From Sulfitobacter pacificus (lineage in GTDB: Bacteria > Pseudomonadota > Alphaproteobacteria > Rhodobacterales > Rhodobacteraceae), in NCBI RefSeq assembly GCF_030159975.1, contig NZ_BSNL01000016.1:1-7420 (forward strand): DNA of 7,420 nt, in the 5' to 3' direction. Below the pieces are notes generated by a model. It saw only the letters and a program-made list of their open reading frames with translations. It searched no databases and was not told where the DNA came from. The translations under genes were made by a program, and so were the position numbers. Positions 5,829-7,420 of the stretch are shown here, piece by piece; the stretch's first letter is position 1; each line of letters begins with the position of its first letter.

Positions 5829-5970
5829 AGCGAATTCTTATGACGCGTGGTTTTGCGCGCAGGTAAAGGCCGCGCTTGAGGATGCACGCGCCGGAACATC
5901 TCAGGTTCCAGTGATGCATGCCGCACAGGCATTGATTGATGCGAAGCGGCAGGTCGAACCCAAGTCCTGA
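5818..5970 (+). CDS. RelB/ParD-like antitoxin fragment or orphan antitoxin (50 aa), GTG start
   Basis: The product VAAEANSYDAWFCAQVKAAL-EDARAG-TSQVPVMHAAQALIDAKR carries the pattern YDAWFxxxVxxALxDxRxG...VMxxxxALI seen in small antitoxins paired with RelE/ParE-type toxins. Such antitoxins are usually about 70-95 residues, often with a DNA-binding N-terminus; here the length and content fit only the toxin-binding half. The GTG at 5818 has an excellent SD site (GAGGAG, 5805-5810, seven bases away) lying within the preceding small gene. No toxin gene follows: the next gene is the strawberry-notch protein at 6073. It may be a remnant, or an orphan antitoxin. An alternative ATG at 5668 in the same frame gives an Arg-rich, non-family N-terminus and lacks comparable support. 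Confidence 0.55.
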   Translation: MAAEANSYDAWFCAQVKAALEDARAGTSQVPVMHAAQALIDAKRQVEPKS

Positions 5971-6011
5971 CCAAGCCTTGGAGGTCAGCGCGGTCTGATC
6001 CCGTCATCCTG

Positions 6012-6063
6012 AAAAGCGAAAGCGGGCTTTTTGTCCTTTGGAACTCAGACCCTGATCCAAAGG
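6012..6063 (+). promoter_or_regulatory. Leader motif and SD-covering hairpin before the strawberry-notch gene
   Basis: AAAAGC (6012-6017) can pair with GCTTTT (6026-6031). The 12-mer AAAGCGGGCTTT (6019-6030) is identical to 703-714. It is followed by CCTTTGGA (6035-6042), which pairs perfectly with TCCAAAGG (6056-6063). A two-base bulge (6043-6044) is followed by TCAG/CTGA (6045-6048, 6052-6055) and a three-base loop. The 3' arm holds nearly all of the SD site AAAGGA (6059-6064) for ATG 6073. The layout is nearly the same as at 703-743. The first stem plus T run could also act as a weak terminator for the upstream small genes. Confidence 0.5.
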
Positions 6064-6072
6064 AAAAGCCCC

Positions 6073-7420
6073 ATGACCAAGCCCAAAACGGCGAACCCGA
6101 CTTTTTCAATCTCCGACGCTGATCTCGCCTCTGCGCTGGCGCAAATCGGCGCGGAGATCAACCACCAGCCCCTGCGCAGCTCGGCGCTCGCACGCATCAT
6201 GCGCGAGACGTTTCATGGCAGCGATGCCGGGGGCGCCTGGGACTGGCGGATGGCTTACGACCTGATGCAGGCCGCGGCCATCCAGGTGCTGCTGCGTGGG
6301 GACAACGCAGCGGGTGACATCGCTACCGCAAAGCTCCTCGCTTCACGGCTGCTGACAGAGACACGCCGCTCAGAGCATCAAATCCGACTGCAGCAGTTTT
6401 CCACGCCGTTGCCTTTCGCGGCAATGGTCGTGCGGGCGGCAGCCATTCGCAAGGGCGAGACTGTACTGGAGCCCTCGGCTGGCACCGGTGCCCTGGCTGC
6501 TTTCGCCGCCCGGGCTGGTGCCACGCTTTTGCTCAATGAAATCGACCCCTTTCGCCAGCGCCTCCTGCGCGCGGTTTTCGGTGGCGAGGTGACGGGCCAT
6601 GACGGCGAGCATATCGACGATCTGCTGCAGACGCCGGTTCTACCCGACGTCGTGGTGATGAATCCGCCCTTCGCCTCCTCGGTCGATCGCTCCCGGGACA
6701 AGCACATCGCTGCCAAACATCTCATTGCGGCTGCAAAGCGCCTGGCACCAGGTGGGCGCCTGGTGGCGATCATGCCGCCGGGGTTCACGCCCGAACGCGA
6801 TGCCGCGCATTGGTCCCGCGCCTGCGGTCTCCTGACGCCACGATTGGCGCTGACGATGCCGGGGCAGGTCTACCGCAAGCTCGGCACCTCTGTCGAAACC
6901 CAGCTGATGGTCTTCGACAAGGTGCAGGAGGACGGCGAAATGATCCGCGTCCCTGTGCGGGATCTGGATGAAGCCTTGGCATATGTCGATGCCGTGGCCG
7001 CAACACGGACCGAGATGCGCCCGGCCCAACGGGTTGAAGCGATCCCTCACGGGCGGCCGGTTCGTCCAGTAGCTGCCCCACGCAAGACCGCCGGTGCGCC
7101 TTTCGCCGCCTCCAAACCCCGCGCCAATGCTGCCATCCCGCTCAGCTTCACAAGCTTCGATGTCCCGCGCGACAACACGCCGGTCTCGGATATCTATGCG
7201 CGCTACCGTCCGCAGCGGATCGAGATCGCGGGTGCGCAGGAACATCCCACGCCGCTGGTCGAGAGCATCGCCATGGCCTCTGTTGCGCCGCCGGTGCCCT
7301 CAGGCGCGGCCAGTGCGGAATTGCGCCTGCCTGCACGGTTGATCGAGGAGGGAGATCTCTCCGAGGCGCAGCTGGAAACCATCATCATGGCACATGATGC
7401 CCATGGGCGTGATCTGCCCG
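6073..7420 (+). CDS. Strawberry-notch-like protein, N-terminal methyltransferase region (partial, 449 aa in window)
   Basis: The frame is open from ATG 6073 to the right edge without a stop. After a helical N-terminus (1-100) comes an N6-adenine-type methylase core: QFSTP (108-112, motif X), LEPSAGTGAL (132-141, AdoMet-binding motif I), NEIDPFR (155-161) and the catalytic NPPF (197-200, motif IV). A basic, Ala/Pro-rich linker (about 310-360) leads to SDIYARYRPQRIEIAGAQEHPTPLVESIAMASVAPP (372-407), the hallmark of bacterial strawberry-notch proteins just before their SF2 helicase domains. Full-length relatives are about 1,400-1,500 residues, so helicase motifs should lie beyond the edge. The methylase motifs are intact, so DNA methylation is plausible but inferred. 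The start is supported by AAAGGA eight bases upstream, which lies in a hairpin. Confidence 0.88.
   Translation, partial: MTKPKTANPTFSISDADLASALAQIGAEINHQPLRSSALARIMRETFHGSDAGGAWDWRMAYDLMQAAAIQVLLRGDNAAGDIATAKLLASRLLTETRRSEHQIRLQQFSTPLPFAAMVVRAAAIRKGETVLEPSAGTGALAAFAARAGATLLLNEIDPFRQRLLRAVFGGEVTGHDGEHIDDLLQTPVLPDVVVMNPPFASSVDRSRDKHIAAKHLIAAAKRLAPGGRLVAIMPPGFTPERDAAHWSRACGLLTPRLALTMPGQVYRKLGTSVETQLMVFDKVQEDGEMIRVPVRDLDEALAYVDAVAATRTEMRPAQRVEAIPHGRPVRPVAAPRKTAGAPFAASKPRANAAIPLSFTSFDVPRDNTPVSDIYARYRPQRIEIAGAQEHPTPLVESIAMASVAPPVPSGAASAELRLPARLIEEGDLSEAQLETIIMAHDAHGRDLP

Noticed and set aside
6378..7245. Several - strand frames opposite the strawberry-notch gene
   Set aside because: They are opposite a gene with clear methylase motifs, lack SD sites and domains, and have shadow-like composition.
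1..7420. CRISPR array, tRNA, rRNA or replication origin
   Set aside because: No regularly spaced repeats, no cloverleaf-like or rRNA sequence and no iteron array near a replication gene could be seen.

Overview
The window is G+C-rich, with tightly packed genes almost all on the + strand. Strong Shine-Dalgarno (SD) sites are often followed by ATCCCC/GCCCC-ATG. The gene families (DUF3768, a long ParB-like protein, DUF3085, DUF6927, a strawberry-notch protein with an N-terminal methylase, and an ArdC remnant) are typical of large plasmids, integrative elements and genomic islands of Alphaproteobacteria, most likely Rhodobacterales. This assignment rests on protein families I recognise by eye; no database was searched.

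Layout. Positions 1-125 hold repeated copies of a 9-base motif (TTATGCCGA and its complement), ending in a near-perfect palindrome at 106-125. Directly after it, in frame, begins the 3' part of an antirestriction ardC gene (to 429). The gene appears to have been cut there by a mobile element or a rearrangement. A small unrecognised gene follows (453-662), then a DUF3768 gene (751-1140). After a terminator-like hairpin comes a 660-residue ParB-like protein (1298-3280), then a DUF3085-like gene (3357-3950) whose stop codon overlaps the GTG start of a DUF6927-like gene (3950-4603).

Positions 4604-5970 look like a toxin-antitoxin insert. A promoter-like region with two inverted repeats precedes a prlF-yhaV pair with a four-base start/stop overlap. 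Two very small overlapping genes follow; the second resembles a RelB/ParD-type antitoxin but has no toxin beside it. From 6073 the window runs into the N-terminal part of a strawberry-notch-like methylase/helicase, which continues past the right edge.

Working together. The ArdC, ParB-like, DUF3085 and methylase/helicase genes form a set often carried by conjugative elements and phages ('polyvalent protein' components). They are plausibly involved in protecting or establishing incoming DNA, but that role is inferred. The DUF3768 gene and the strawberry-notch gene, more than 5 kb apart, share a 12-base leader motif and very similar hairpins that bury the SD site. This suggests shared translational or post-transcriptional control and is the most interesting unexplained signal here. 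No tRNA, rRNA, CRISPR array or replication origin was recognised, and no stretch of 300 bases is without a gene.
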